Shown piece after piece: positions 54,514 to 63,284 of a stretch of 64,000 nucleotides of DNA. Position 1 is the stretch's first letter; every line of letters starts with the position of its first letter. The notes below the pieces were generated by a model. The model ran no database searches, was not told where the DNA came from, and saw only the letters and a list, made by a program, of their open reading frames with translations. Both the position numbers and the translations under genes were made by a program. This stretch comes from Microvirga lenta. Its GTDB lineage: Bacteria > Pseudomonadota > Alphaproteobacteria > Rhizobiales > Beijerinckiaceae. The DNA lies in the NCBI RefSeq assembly GCF_020532555.1, contig NZ_JAJBBR010000017.1:31987-95986 (forward strand), in the 5' to 3' direction.

Positions 54514-55505
54514 CTTCAGCCCCGTTCGAAGGCCAAGACGACGTCGTTCTGCCCTTCGCGGTCGAACCTCTCGACGTGCGCGGGCGCATCGTCCGTCTCG
54601 GCGCTTCGGTCGACACCATCTTGAGCCGTCACGCTTATCCGGCCGCCGTCTCCCGCGTTCTCGGAGAGGCCGCGGCCCTGACGGTTCTTCTGGGCTCGTC
54701 GCTCAAGTTCGAGGGCCGGTTCCAGCTTCAGACCAAGACGGACGGGCCGATCGAGATGATCGTGGTCGATTTCGACGCGCCCGATCGCCTGCGGGCAATG
54801 GCGCGCTTCGACAAGGAGAAGCTCGACGCCCTCGGTACGGGAACGCTGAAGACCGGCGATCTGGTGGGTTCGGGCTATCTTGCGATGACCATCGACCAGG
54901 GCAGCGACCGCAGCCGCTATCAGGGCGTCGTCGCGCTCGAGGGACAGGATTTCCAGGAAGCGGCGCATCAGTATTTCCGTCAGTCCGAGCAGATCCCGAC
55001 CCAGGTCCGGCTCGCGGTCGCCGAGCAGTTCGAGGACGGACGGCACACCTACCGGGCGGGCGGGCTGATGATCCAGTTCCTGCCCTCGTCTCCGGACAGG
55101 CTGCGGCAGGCCGACCTCGATCCGGGCGACATTCCGGAAGGGCATCCGTCCCACGATCTCGTGGCGCCGTCGGAGGACGATGCCTGGGTCGAGGCGAAGT
55201 CGCTCATGGCGACGGTCGCGGATCACGAACTGGTCGATCCCGCCGTGTCCAGCGAACGTCTGCTCTATCGCCTCTTCCACGAGCGCGGCGTGCGGGTTTT
55301 CGAAGGGCTGAGCGTGCACGAGGAGTGCCGCTGCTCCAGGACCCGCATCATGTCCATGATGCGCCGGTTCTCGGCGGAGGATCGCCGCGACATGGTCGGC
55401 GACAATGGCCGCATCGGGATTACCTGCGAGTTCTGCTCGGAGTTCTACGATCTCGACCCCGCCGACGTGGAGGCCGAGATCGCGAAGGCCGAGGAATCGG
55501 CCTAA
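54510..55505 (+). CDS. hslO: Redox-regulated chaperone Hsp33
   Basis: A holdase chaperone switched on by oxidative stress and heat. The 331 residues start at ATG 54510, overlapping the argF stop. The C-terminal redox switch is present: CRCS and, about 27 residues later, CEFC, four cysteines that bind zinc when reduced and form disulfides on oxidation. The N-terminal substrate-binding domain has [19 protein letters not shown]. It is the last gene of the argD-argF-hslO unit, as in several Rhizobiales, and its end overlaps that of convergent argE by 4 bases. Confidence 0.95.
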   Translation: MTSAPFEGQDDVVLPFAVEPLDVRGRIVRLGASVDTILSRHAYPAAVSRVLGEAAALTVLLGSSLKFEGRFQLQTKTDGPIEMIVVDFDAPDRLRAMARFDKEKLDALGTGTLKTGDLVGSGYLAMTIDQGSDRSRYQGVVALEGQDFQEAAHQYFRQSEQIPTQVRLAVAEQFEDGRHTYRAGGLMIQFLPSSPDRLRQADLDPGDIPEGHPSHDLVAPSEDDAWVEAKSLMATVADHELVDPAVSSERLLYRLFHERGVRVFEGLSVHEECRCSRTRIMSMMRRFSAEDRRDMVGDNGRIGITCEFCSEFYDLDPADVEAEIAKAEESA

Positions 55506-56674
55506 GAATTCGCGCAGGTGGCGGCGAGGCGGCGCATGAAGGCGGCGCCCGCCTCGAGCTGCTCCAGCGTAATGTACTCGTCCGGCTGGTGCGCCTGGTT
55601 GATCGATCCGGGCCCGCACACCACCGTGGGAATTCCGGCGGCCTGGTAATGTCCGGCCTCCGTGCCGAAAGGCACGGTCTCGGTCTGGTTGCGGCCCGCG
55701 AGCCGCAGGACCAGAGTTTCCGCCGCGGAGCCAGGCTCGGGCGCGAGGCCCGGCACGGCGACTTCCAGATGGGTTTCGACACGGCCGAAATCGCCGAAGC
55801 GGTTGAGGCGCTTGAGGGCGACCTCCTGCACGAAGCGGTCGAGCCGGTTCGGGATCTCCTGCGGATCGAGGCTCGGCAGGCCCCTGAACTCCCAGTGGAA
55901 CGAGCAGGACTTCGCCATGATGTTCCGCGCGGTTCCGCCATGGATGGTGCCGACATGCACGGTGGAGTAGGGCGGGTCGAAGCGGCCGCTCGGATCGCCG
56001 CGCTCCATCATCTCGTCCGCAATGCGGTTCAGTTCGCCGATCAGCTCCGCCGCCGTCATCACGGCGCTCGCGCCGAGATACGGCTTCGACGAATGGGCCT
56101 CGAAACCGTGCACGGTCGTTGTGAACGTCACGACGCTCTTGTGCGCGTCCACCACTTCGAGGCTCGTCGGCTCGCCGACGATGGCGGCCTTCGGCATGGG
56201 CAGGTCTTGCCCGAGGCGGCGGATCCCCTCGACCACGCCGAGGCAGGTCGTCTCCTCGTCGTAGGAGAGCATGATGTTGATCGGCGTCTTCAGGCCTGCC
56301 GCCTGGAATTCGGGGATTAGCGCCAGGGCCAGCGCATCGAAGCCCTTCATGTCCACCGCGCCGCGCCCATAGGCGCGCCCGTTCTCCACGCGCAGCGTGA
56401 AGGGGTCGGTGGTCCAGGCCTGTCCCGTGACCGGCACCACGTCCGTGTGTCCCGACAGGACGATGCCGCTGCGGTCCTGAGGCCCGACGGTGGCATAGAT
56501 CGCGGCCTTGTCGCCGGCCTCGTTGGGCAGGCGGACATAGGGCACGTTCCAGCTCTGGAGATAGCTCTCGACGAACTCGACGAGGGGAAGGTTCGAGTTC
56601 GACGTCACGGTGTCGAACGACACGAGCTTCGCCAGCATTTCGAGCGGCGTCAGCCGCTGACCTTGGACAGACAT
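55502..56674 (-). CDS. argE: Acetylornithine deacetylase
   Basis: A zinc-dependent M20 family amidohydrolase that releases ornithine from N-acetylornithine. The 390 residues start at ATG 56674. Metal-site blocks are LSGHTDVVPVTGQAW, GRGAVDMKGFDALAL and MLSYDEETTCLG. The C-terminal VPFGTEAGHYQAAGIPTVVC is a family hallmark. It lies 7 bases behind apaG and so is probably co-transcribed with it. With argD and argF nearby this is a second arginine unit on the opposite strand. Confidence 0.92.
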   Translation of the reverse strand: MSVQGQRLTPLEMLAKLVSFDTVTSNSNLPLVEFVESYLQSWNVPYVRLPNEAGDKAAIYATVGPQDRSGIVLSGHTDVVPVTGQAWTTDPFTLRVENGRAYGRGAVDMKGFDALALALIPEFQAAGLKTPINIMLSYDEETTCLGVVEGIRRLGQDLPMPKAAIVGEPTSLEVVDAHKSVVTFTTTVHGFEAHSSKPYLGASAVMTAAELIGELNRIADEMMERGDPSGRFDPPYSTVHVGTIHGGTARNIMAKSCSFHWEFRGLPSLDPQEIPNRLDRFVQEVALKRLNRFGDFGRVETHLEVAVPGLAPEPGSAAETLVLRLAGRNQTETVPFGTEAGHYQAAGIPTVVCGPGSINQAHQPDEYITLEQLEAGAAFMRRLAATCANS

Positions 56675-56681
56675 TCGGACC

Positions 56682-57074
56682 TCAATGAAGGATGCGTTTC
56701 GCTTGCGGGACGTCGAGGGAGAAGGCGGGGATTTCGGCTTCGAAGGTTTCGCCGTCCGCCGTCTCCATGATGTAGCTGCCCTGCATGGTGCCGTTGGGCG
56801 TCGGGAGGGGGCAGCCGCTCGTGTAGCTGTAGCTTTCGCCCGGACCCAGGACGGGCTGTTCGCCGACGACGCCCGCGCCGCGGACCTCCTGCACCTGTCC
56901 GTGGGCATCGACGATCTTCCAGTAGCGGGCCTTGAGCTGCACCCGGTGCAGGCCCGTATTGATGATCTCGACCGTGTAGGCGAAGAAATAGCGGCCATCG
57001 TCGGGGGACGATTCCTCGGGCATGTAGCGAGGCGTCACCGTTACGCTGATGCCGCGGGTTACAGCCTGATACAT
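56682..57074 (-). CDS. apaG: ApaG (Co2+/Mg2+ efflux-associated) protein
   Basis: A 130-residue single-domain protein with a fibronectin type III-like beta-sandwich. The conserved blocks are ISVTVTPRYMPEESSPDDG, YTVEIINTGLHRVQLKARYW and the GxGxxG piece VRGAGVVGEQPVLGPGE, followed by GTMQGSYIMETADGE. Mutants in enterobacteria affect divalent-metal handling, but the biochemical role is open. It starts a two-gene unit with argE and is divergent from the phosphatidyltransferase gene. Confidence 0.94.
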   Translation of the reverse strand: MYQAVTRGISVTVTPRYMPEESSPDDGRYFFAYTVEIINTGLHRVQLKARYWKIVDAHGQVQEVRGAGVVGEQPVLGPGESYSYTSGCPLPTPNGTMQGSYIMETADGETFEAEIPAFSLDVPQAKRILH

Positions 57075-57170
57075 CGTGCTCCCTTTTGAGAACGGCGCTG
57101 GAAGAGGGCGTCAAGGCCGTGGTAAGGCCGCCATGGAGCCTCGTCAATCGGAGGCATCGGGAGAACCATC

Positions 57171-57806
57171 ATGCTTGATGGATTGGCGCGGCGCCTGATC
57201 GACCCGCCCCTGGATCGCGCAGGGCGGAGCCTCGCAGGAGCAGGCGTCTCGGCCAACGCCGTGACGATGCTGGGTCTGGTTACAGGGCTTGCCGCCGCCT
57301 TGATGATCGCGCTGCGCTTCGATGGGGCGGCGCTGGTCCTGTTCGCGGTCAACCGGGTGCTCGACGGTCTCGATGGCGCCGTTGCCCGCTCGTCCGAGCG
57401 GACGGACCGGGGCGGCCTGCTCGACATCGTCTTCGACTTCACGGTGTATGGGGCCGTGCCGCTCGCCTTCGCCCTGCGGGAGCCGGATACGTTCGCGGTG
57501 CCGGCGGCGGTCCTCCTGATGTCGTTCTATGTGAACGGGGCCAGTTTCCTCGCCTTCGCGGCCATTGCGGCCAAGCGCGGCCTCGACACGCAGACGCGGG
57601 GGATCAAGTCGATCTACTTCTCGGCCGGCCTCATGGAGGGGACGGAAACGATCCTGTTCTTCCTCGCCATGATCCTCGTTCCCGCCTGGTTCCCCATCCT
57701 GGCCTATGCCTTTGCCGGCTTGACCTTCATGAGCGCCCTGGCCCGGATCGTGCTGGCCTGGTACGCCTTCCGGGACGAGGATGAGGACAATGACGGAAGT
57801 TCTTGA
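57171..57806 (+). CDS. CDP-alcohol phosphatidyltransferase family protein
   Basis: A membrane enzyme that transfers a phosphatidyl group from a CDP-alcohol in phospholipid synthesis. The 211 residues carry the CAPT motif D-G-x2-A-R-x8-G-x3-D-x3-D, visible as DGLDGAVARSSERTDRGGLL then DIVFDFTVYG. It has about five membrane helices (GLAAALMIALRF, VLLMSFYVNGASFLAFAAIA, TETILFFLAMILVPAWFPIL). The exact alcohol cannot be told; it is not the classical PgsA by length alone. A strongly acidic C-terminal tail (DEDEDNDG) is notable. It precedes dcd by 74 bases. Confidence 0.9.
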   Translation: MLDGLARRLIDPPLDRAGRSLAGAGVSANAVTMLGLVTGLAAALMIALRFDGAALVLFAVNRVLDGLDGAVARSSERTDRGGLLDIVFDFTVYGAVPLAFALREPDTFAVPAAVLLMSFYVNGASFLAFAAIAAKRGLDTQTRGIKSIYFSAGLMEGTETILFFLAMILVPAWFPILAYAFAGLTFMSALARIVLAWYAFRDEDEDNDGSS

Positions 57807-57880
57807 GAATTCCGTAACATCTCTTAGAGATATTGCCTCGCTTGAACCTTGAAGAGGGCAGGGGCCCGTCGGAAGAACAT

Positions 57881-58972
57881 ATGGTTGCGTTGAGGGACGG
57901 GATCCAATCGGCTGATGCCATCATGCGGCTTGCGGAAGCGGGCGTGATCAGGCCGGAGACGCCTTTCGCCTCCGATCAGGTTCAGCCTGCGAGCCTCGAC
58001 CTGCGGCTCGGGCGGCGGGCCTACCGGGTTCGGGCGAGCTTCTTGCCCGGTCGCAACCACACGGTGCGGGACCGCCTTGCCCAGCTGAGCTTCCACGAGA
58101 TCGACCTCGGCATCGGCGCCATCCTCGAGACGGGCAGCGTTTATATCGCCGAGTTGCAGGAGGGCCTTGCCTTGCCGGCTGACCTGTCCGCCGCGGCAAA
58201 CCCGAAGAGCTCGACCGGCCGGATCGACGTCTTCACCCGGGTCATCACGGACCGGAGCCAGGAATTCGACACGATCGGAGCGGGCTACAGCGGTCCGCTT
58301 TACGCCGAAATCTCCCCCCGCACCTTTCCGGTCCTCGTCCGGACGGGCACGCGCCTGTCGCAGCTGCGCGTGCGAAAAGGGGCGGTGCGCCTCTCGGACG
58401 CCGAGCTCCATGCGCTGCACGAGCGGGAGAGGGTGGTCACCTCCGCCGAGCCCTCGATCCAGGACGGCGTGGCCGTCAGCGTGGATCTGGCGGGCTTCGG
58501 CTCCGACAATCTCATCGGCTACCGGGCCAAGCGGCATACGGGTCTCGTCGATGTGGACAAGCCCGGATCGTGCAGGATCGCGGATTTCTGGGAGCCGCTC
58601 TATGCCGACGCGAGCCAGACCCTGATCCTCGATCCCGGCCAGTTCTACATTCTCGCCTCCAAGGAGGCTGTGCATGTGCCGCCTGACTATGCGGCCGAGA
58701 TGGTGCCCTTCGACCCCCTGGTCGGCGAGTTCCGGGTGCACTACGCCGGCTTCTTCGATCCCGGTTTCGGCCATGCGGGTGCGGGAGGCGAGGGGGCTCG
58801 CGCCGTGCTCGAGGTGCGCTCCCGCGACGTGCCCTTCATTCTGGAGCACGGCCAGATCGTCGGCCGTCTCGTCTATGAGCGGATGGCCGAGCGGCCAGCC
58901 GTTCTCTACGGCTCTGGGGCGGGTTCGAACTACCAGGCCCAGGGCCTGAAGCTGTCCAAGCACTTCCGGTAG
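57881..58972 (+). CDS. dcd: dCTP deaminase, long alphaproteobacterial form
   Basis: Converts dCTP to dUTP for thymidylate synthesis. The 363 residues contain two dUTPase-like barrels. The first has FASDQVQPASLDLRLGRRAY and ANPKSSTGRIDVFTRV; the second has LILDPGQFYILASKE and ends with the GAGSNYQAQGLKLSKHF tail typical of Rhizobiales. This is about twice the size of the E. coli enzyme. The frame opens at TTG 57833, but ATG 57881, behind GGAAGAAC, is favoured by the domain start. A hairpin with little T-run follows before the regulator gene. Confidence 0.92.
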   Translation: MVALRDGIQSADAIMRLAEAGVIRPETPFASDQVQPASLDLRLGRRAYRVRASFLPGRNHTVRDRLAQLSFHEIDLGIGAILETGSVYIAELQEGLALPADLSAAANPKSSTGRIDVFTRVITDRSQEFDTIGAGYSGPLYAEISPRTFPVLVRTGTRLSQLRVRKGAVRLSDAELHALHERERVVTSAEPSIQDGVAVSVDLAGFGSDNLIGYRAKRHTGLVDVDKPGSCRIADFWEPLYADASQTLILDPGQFYILASKEAVHVPPDYAAEMVPFDPLVGEFRVHYAGFFDPGFGHAGAGGEGARAVLEVRSRDVPFILEHGQIVGRLVYERMAERPAVLYGSGAGSNYQAQGLKLSKHFR

Positions 58973-59009
58973 AGCCGCGGCCGAAGCGGCGGCCGATATC
59001 CCGTCTCTC

Positions 59010-59711
59010 CTACTCCCCGGGAGCGGATTGCCGGTCGAGGAGATTGCGCTCCACCGTCTGCAGGTGGGCGCGCATCGCGGCGGCTGCGCCGTTCATGTCC
59101 CGGTTCGCGATCGCGTCGACGATGGCGTCGTGCTCGGTGAAGCTGTGGTGGTCGGGGCGCGGCTTCACCGGGGTGGAGCGCAGGCGGCCCCAGGTGACGG
59201 CCCGGCGCAGCGCATTCAGAGTGTCGAAAATCCCCAGAAGCGGGGTGTTCTGCGCCGCCTCCGCAATGGTGCGGTGAAGGCGGTTGTCCCAGTTCTCGTA
59301 CTGCCGCCACGTGGCAGCCTCGCGGGTGCGGGCCTGGCAGGTCCGCATCTCGGCGATATGCATGGGCGTCGCCGTGAGCGCGGCGGCGCGCGCGATCTCC
59401 GGCTCGATGATCAGGCGCGCCCGCATGACCTCGGCAGGGTTGGTTCTCTTCGCCAGGGCTGTCAGATCCGCAAAGGTGTCGATGGGCCGGCTGCCGACGA
59501 AGGTGCCTTTGCCCACGTGGCGCCAGATCTGCCCCTCGGCTTCGAGCGTGCCCAGCGCCTTGCGCAGTTCCGTCCGGGAGACGCCGAGGGCCTCCGACAG
59601 GTCCCGCTCCGGCGGCAGGCGCCCGTCCTCGGGCAGCTCCGCCTGCGCCAGATAGGCCCGCAGCTGCGTGACGGTGCCCCGCTCGGAGCCTGCTTCGCTG
59701 ATCAACGTCAT
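59010..59711 (-). CDS. FadR/GntR-family transcriptional regulator (FCD domain)
   Basis: A 233-residue repressor-type regulator. The N-terminal winged helix has LPPERDLSEALGVSRTELRK followed by the wing (WRHVGKGTFVG). The C-terminal FCD ligand domain, all helical, has RARLIIEPEIARAAA and LHRTIAEAAQNTPLL, and binds a small organic acid through a metal in many members. ATG 59711 is chosen by fit to the family start; the frame opens at 59807. It is divergent from the ABC transporter-FAH operon, and two matching operator candidates lie between them, so it probably controls both. Confidence 0.9.
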   Translation of the reverse strand: MTLISEAGSERGTVTQLRAYLAQAELPEDGRLPPERDLSEALGVSRTELRKALGTLEAEGQIWRHVGKGTFVGSRPIDTFADLTALAKRTNPAEVMRARLIIEPEIARAAALTATPMHIAEMRTCQARTREAATWRQYENWDNRLHRTIAEAAQNTPLLGIFDTLNALRRAVTWGRLRSTPVKPRPDHHSFTEHDAIVDAIANRDMNGAAAAMRAHLQTVERNLLDRQSAPGE

Positions 59712-59723
59712 CCCAATAATCCA

Positions 59724-59742
59724 AACCAATACTGAATTGGTT
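59724..59742. promoter_or_regulatory. Operator candidate O1 for the FCD-type regulator
   Basis: AACCAAT and ATTGGTT are perfect 7-base inverted arms with a 5-base spacer. The site lies 12 bases upstream of the regulator start, a position suited to autoregulation. The same layout recurs at 59812. Confidence 0.75.
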
Positions 59743-59811
59743 GGAGATATGAAACACTGTGCAACGGCCGTCAAGGCCATTTCTTGTTGACACGCCTTCC
59801 AACCCAATTGT

Positions 59812-59830
59812 AACCATTATGTCATTGGTT
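59812..59830. promoter_or_regulatory. Operator candidate O2, near the ABC operon promoter
   Basis: AACCATT and ATTGGTT match O1 with one changed base and the same 5-base spacer. It is 88 bases from O1 and about 59 bases before the transporter start. Two copies with equal geometry support a real operator pair. Confidence 0.7.
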
Positions 59831-59888
59831 GCGAATAACGCGGCCATCGAGAAGGTGGAACAACCGCCTGGGGCTTAGGGAGATGGAA

Positions 59889-60875
59889 ATGTTCAAAGGA
59901 TTCTCATGTCTGAAGACAGGGGCTGCGGCGCTGGTCGTGAGCGCCGCGCTCATCGCCTCGGCCGAGGCCAAGGTCCGGGTCGCGTTCGGCGATATCGCCA
60001 GCGTTGAATCGCTGCATCTGCTGACGGCCCTGGAGCGTGCCAAGGAAAAGGGCGTCGATATCGAAATCACCTACCTGAAGTCGGAGGACATTGCGGCCCA
60101 GGCGGTCGTCAGTGGCCAGGCGGATATCGGCGTCGGAGGTCCCTATGCCCTGGTGCAGAAGGTGAAGGCGCCGGTCCGGATGTTCCTCCAGCTCTCGACG
60201 CTGCGGTTCTATCCGGCAGTGAACGGGGAATTCTACAAGACCTGGAAGGATCTCGACGGCCAGGAAATCGCCGTGCACTCCCGTGGCTCGGGCACCGAGG
60301 CCATCATGAAGCTGATGGAGGACCGCCAGGGGATCAAGTTCTCCAAGATCAGCTACATCCCGGGCTCCGAGGTGCGCACGGGCGCTCTTCTGCAGGGCAA
60401 CGTCAAGGCGACCATCGTCGATGCCGCCGGCCGCCGCCTCCTCGAGACGCAGGCCCCCGGCAAGTTCGTCATTCTGCCCCTGGAGGGCGTGAACGCCACC
60501 GACGAAGCTCTGTTCGCGAACCAGACCTTCCTCGAAAAGAATGCCGAAGACGTCGACAAGATCGTCGAGTCGATCCTCACCACCTGGCGCGAGGTCACCG
60601 CCAATCCGGCGGTCGTCACCGAATGGCGGGCCAAGTACAAGCTTCTGCCCGACCTTCCGGCCTCCCAGGTCGAGGAGATCGTCCCGTACTTCACGGAGCT
60701 GGCGAAGGGCAAGGCGTTCCCGCTCAATGGCGGCGGCGCGGCTGCGGCCAAGGACGACTTCGCCTTCTACACCCTGTCCGGCCAGCTCACGGGCGATCCC
60801 TCCAGCCTGAAGGTGGAGAATTTCTGGGACACCCGCTCGCTCGACCGCGTCCTGTCCAAAGTCGGAACCATGTGA
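59889..60875 (+). CDS. ABC transporter substrate-binding protein (NitT/TauT type)
   Basis: A periplasmic receptor of the SsuA/TauA/NMT1-like fold, 328 residues. The signal peptide is GAAALVVSAALIASAEA. ATG 59889 is chosen since AGGGAG lies six bases upstream; TTG 59829 and ATG 59883 also lie in frame. The mature protein begins KVRVAFGDIASVESLHLLTA, and VVSGQADIGVGGPYALVQK is a family block. It is first in a five-gene unit behind operator O2. The ligand may be an aromatic or organic acid in view of the last gene, but this is inference. Confidence 0.9.
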   Translation: MFKGFSCLKTGAAALVVSAALIASAEAKVRVAFGDIASVESLHLLTALERAKEKGVDIEITYLKSEDIAAQAVVSGQADIGVGGPYALVQKVKAPVRMFLQLSTLRFYPAVNGEFYKTWKDLDGQEIAVHSRGSGTEAIMKLMEDRQGIKFSKISYIPGSEVRTGALLQGNVKATIVDAAGRRLLETQAPGKFVILPLEGVNATDEALFANQTFLEKNAEDVDKIVESILTTWREVTANPAVVTEWRAKYKLLPDLPASQVEEIVPYFTELAKGKAFPLNGGGAAAAKDDFAFYTLSGQLTGDPSSLKVENFWDTRSLDRVLSKVGTM

Positions 60876-60885
60876 GGTGGGCGGT

Positions 60886-61719
60886 ATGATGGCCTCCTCC
60901 CACGTGAACGGCCCCGTGCGGGCCGTCCATTCGCCGGCCGGCTGGGGCCTCGGCCTCGGCCGGCTGTTCGCCCGGTACCCCGCGATCTCGCGGATCCTGT
61001 CCCTGGGCCTGTTCTTCCTCGTGTGGGAAATCGCCGGGCGCGTGCCGATCAGCTACGCGTTCCCGACCTTTCTCGAAACCTTCTATGCCTTCGCGACGAT
61101 GATCGCCGACGGCAGCCTGATCTCGGCCTACGGTTCGACCCTGCAGCCGCTGATCATCGGGATCGCCATCTCAGGGACAGTCGGAGTGGTGCTCGGGACC
61201 GTGATGGGATTGTCGCGGATGGCCGAGTGGCTTGTGGCGCCCTTGTTCATCGTCCTTCAATCCGCGCCCATGGCAGCGCTCATTCCGCTGATCACCTTCG
61301 TCTACGGCATCGGGCTCGCGGCCAAGACCCTCGCCGTCATCATGCTCGCCCTGCCGGTGATCGTGCTGAACGGCTACAAGGCGGTGCGCAACGCCAATCC
61401 CTCATTGGTTGCGATGTGCTACTCCTTCCAGGGCACGCGGCTCCAGCAGATCACCAAGGTCATTATTCCCGATGCGAGCCCGGTGATCTTCGCGGGCCTC
61501 CGCCTCGGCCTCGCCGCCGGCTTCATCGGCGTCATCCTGGCGGAACTGCTCATCACGCCGACCGGAATCGGCGATCTCATCACCTATCATCGTTCCGTGG
61601 CGAACTACGCTGAGATGTATGCCGCCGTGGTCTCCATCATCCTGGTCTCGACCGTGACGCTCGCAGCCCTCGAGGCTTTCGAGATCCGCGTCCTGCGTCC
61701 CGAAAAGAGGAGGGGCTGA
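60886..61719 (+). CDS. ABC transporter permease 1 (SsuC/TauC type)
   Basis: A membrane subunit of 277 residues with about six helices. It contains the EAA loop (CYSFQGTRLQQITKVIIPDA) that contacts the ATPase, and blocks such as LQSAPMAALIPLITFVYGIG. ATG 60886 follows a GAGGTGGG site; GTG 60877 is also possible. It is followed 1 base later by the ATPase gene. A second, clearly different permease follows the ATPase, so the importer may use a heterodimer of permeases. Confidence 0.9.
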   Translation: MMASSHVNGPVRAVHSPAGWGLGLGRLFARYPAISRILSLGLFFLVWEIAGRVPISYAFPTFLETFYAFATMIADGSLISAYGSTLQPLIIGIAISGTVGVVLGTVMGLSRMAEWLVAPLFIVLQSAPMAALIPLITFVYGIGLAAKTLAVIMLALPVIVLNGYKAVRNANPSLVAMCYSFQGTRLQQITKVIIPDASPVIFAGLRLGLAAGFIGVILAELLITPTGIGDLITYHRSVANYAEMYAAVVSIILVSTVTLAALEAFEIRVLRPEKRRG

Positions 61720-61720
61720 C

Positions 61721-62521
61721 ATGTCGATCCCCGCTGCCGTCGCTCATGTGGAACAGAGCGCAACCACCGACGCCGTCGTCGAAGTCCGCGGCATCTGCAA
61801 GAAATACGGAGAGGTCGAGGCCCTTCGCAACATCGATCTCGACTTTCCCCGCGGCAAGCTGACGACGCTCCTGGGGCCCTCCGGGTGCGGAAAGACGACG
61901 CTGCTCAAGATCATCGCGGGCCTCATCGAGCCGACCTCGGGCGAGGTGCGCGTGAGCGGGCGCCCCGTCTCGGGCCCCGGCCCCGAGCGGGCCTTCGTGT
62001 TCCAGGACTTCGCACTGATGCCCTGGGCCACGGTGATGCGCAACGTCGCCTTCGGCCTCGAGCTGAAGGGGATGGGCAAGGCCGAGCGCCAGGCCATCGC
62101 CAGCAAGTACATCGCCGAGGTCGGGCTGTCCGGCTTCGAGGACAAGTACCCCCACGAGCTCTCCGGCGGCATGCGCCAGCGCGTGGGGCTGGCCCGGGCC
62201 TTCGCGGTGAATGCGGAGGTGCTGCTCCTCGACGAGCCGTTCTCGGCGGTGGACGAGCAGAACCGGCGCAAGTTCCAGGAGGATCTGCTGCGGCTCGTCG
62301 AGAAGGAGCGCAAGACCTTCATCTTCGTCACGCACAGCATCGAGGAAGCCGTCTACGTGTCCGACCGGATCGTGCTGCTCTCGCGGCGGCCCGGGCGGGT
62401 CTCGCAGATCATCGAGCCGAAGATCGACCGCACGGCCTCCCCCGATGCCATCCGCCGCGACCAGGGCTATCTCGATACGGTCGAGGAGATCTGGCAGGGC
62501 CTCAAGCACTACGTGGACTGA
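61721..62521 (+). CDS. ABC transporter ATPase (SsuB/TauB type)
   Basis: The energy subunit, 266 residues. Walker A is LGPSGCGKTTLLK, the Q loop is FVFQDFALMPWATV, the signature is LSGGMRQR, Walker B is VLLLDEPFSAVD, and the switch His is in FVTHSIEEAV. It begins one base after the first permease stop. Of the two permeases around it, both are likely partners. FQDFALMPW is the typical NitT/TauT form. Confidence 0.95.
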   Translation: MSIPAAVAHVEQSATTDAVVEVRGICKKYGEVEALRNIDLDFPRGKLTTLLGPSGCGKTTLLKIIAGLIEPTSGEVRVSGRPVSGPGPERAFVFQDFALMPWATVMRNVAFGLELKGMGKAERQAIASKYIAEVGLSGFEDKYPHELSGGMRQRVGLARAFAVNAEVLLLDEPFSAVDEQNRRKFQEDLLRLVEKERKTFIFVTHSIEEAVYVSDRIVLLSRRPGRVSQIIEPKIDRTASPDAIRRDQGYLDTVEEIWQGLKHYVD

Positions 62522-62531
62522 GGAGGCTGCC

Positions 62532-63284
62532 ATGACAATCTACGGCTATCGGGTGCCCATGATGGCATCCCTCATCGTCTGGTGCCTGATCTGGGAACTG
62601 GTCGGACAATCCGGCGTGATGTTCCTGATCCCGCCTCTGTCGAGCATCCTGGCGTCCGCCGTGACGATGGTGCAGACCCAGACCTGGCAGGCGGCGGCGC
62701 TGATCACGCTGCACAGCTTCGTGATCGGCATGGCGCTCGCCATCCTGGTCGGCGTCACGCTCGGCGTCCTGATGGGCCGCTTCAAGGCGGTGGACGACCT
62801 TTTCGGGATCTGGGTCAACATCTTCGTGAGCGCCCCGCTCTCGGCCCTGGTCCCGGTGCTGATGATCCTGTTCGGCATGGGAGAGACGACGGTCATCGTC
62901 ACCGTCTTCCTCTTCGCGGTATGGATCATCGTTCTGGACACGCGAGCCGGCATCCGTCACGTGCCGACTTCGCTCATCGAGATGGGACGCAGCTACGGCG
63001 CCTCTCCCTTCGCTCTTTACAGCAAGATCGTTCTCCTCGCGGCGCTTCCGGAGATCCTGGCAGGGATTCGACTGGGGCTGGTCCGCGGCGTAAAGGGTGT
63101 GGTGATCGGCCAGCTTCTGGTATCGATCATCGGATATGGCGAACTGTTCGAGCTTTATTCGCGCAGCTTCGACATGGAGAACTTCTGGGCCTTGACGATC
63201 ATCCTCTTCGCTGCGGCGATGCTGATGTCGGCAGCCATCGAACACATCGAGAAAAAAGTCGAATACTACGCAGGAGTAAGATGA
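62532..63284 (+). CDS. ABC transporter permease 2 (SsuC/TauC type)
   Basis: A second membrane subunit, 250 residues from ATG 62532 (GAGGAGG upstream); the frame is open well before this. Six helices are predicted and the EAA loop is visible (EMGRSYGASPFALYSKIVLL). The sequence differs strongly from permease 1, so it is not a recent duplicate. Its stop overlaps the next gene by 4 bases (ATGA). Confidence 0.92.
   Translation: MTIYGYRVPMMASLIVWCLIWELVGQSGVMFLIPPLSSILASAVTMVQTQTWQAAALITLHSFVIGMALAILVGVTLGVLMGRFKAVDDLFGIWVNIFVSAPLSALVPVLMILFGMGETTVIVTVFLFAVWIIVLDTRAGIRHVPTSLIEMGRSYGASPFALYSKIVLLAALPEILAGIRLGLVRGVKGVVIGQLLVSIIGYGELFELYSRSFDMENFWALTIILFAAAMLMSAAIEHIEKKVEYYAGVR

Noticed and set aside
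58973..59009. Hairpin between dcd and the FCD regulator as a terminator
   Set aside because: The GC-rich inversion (GCCGC/GCGGC) is short and has no T-run, so the evidence is too weak.
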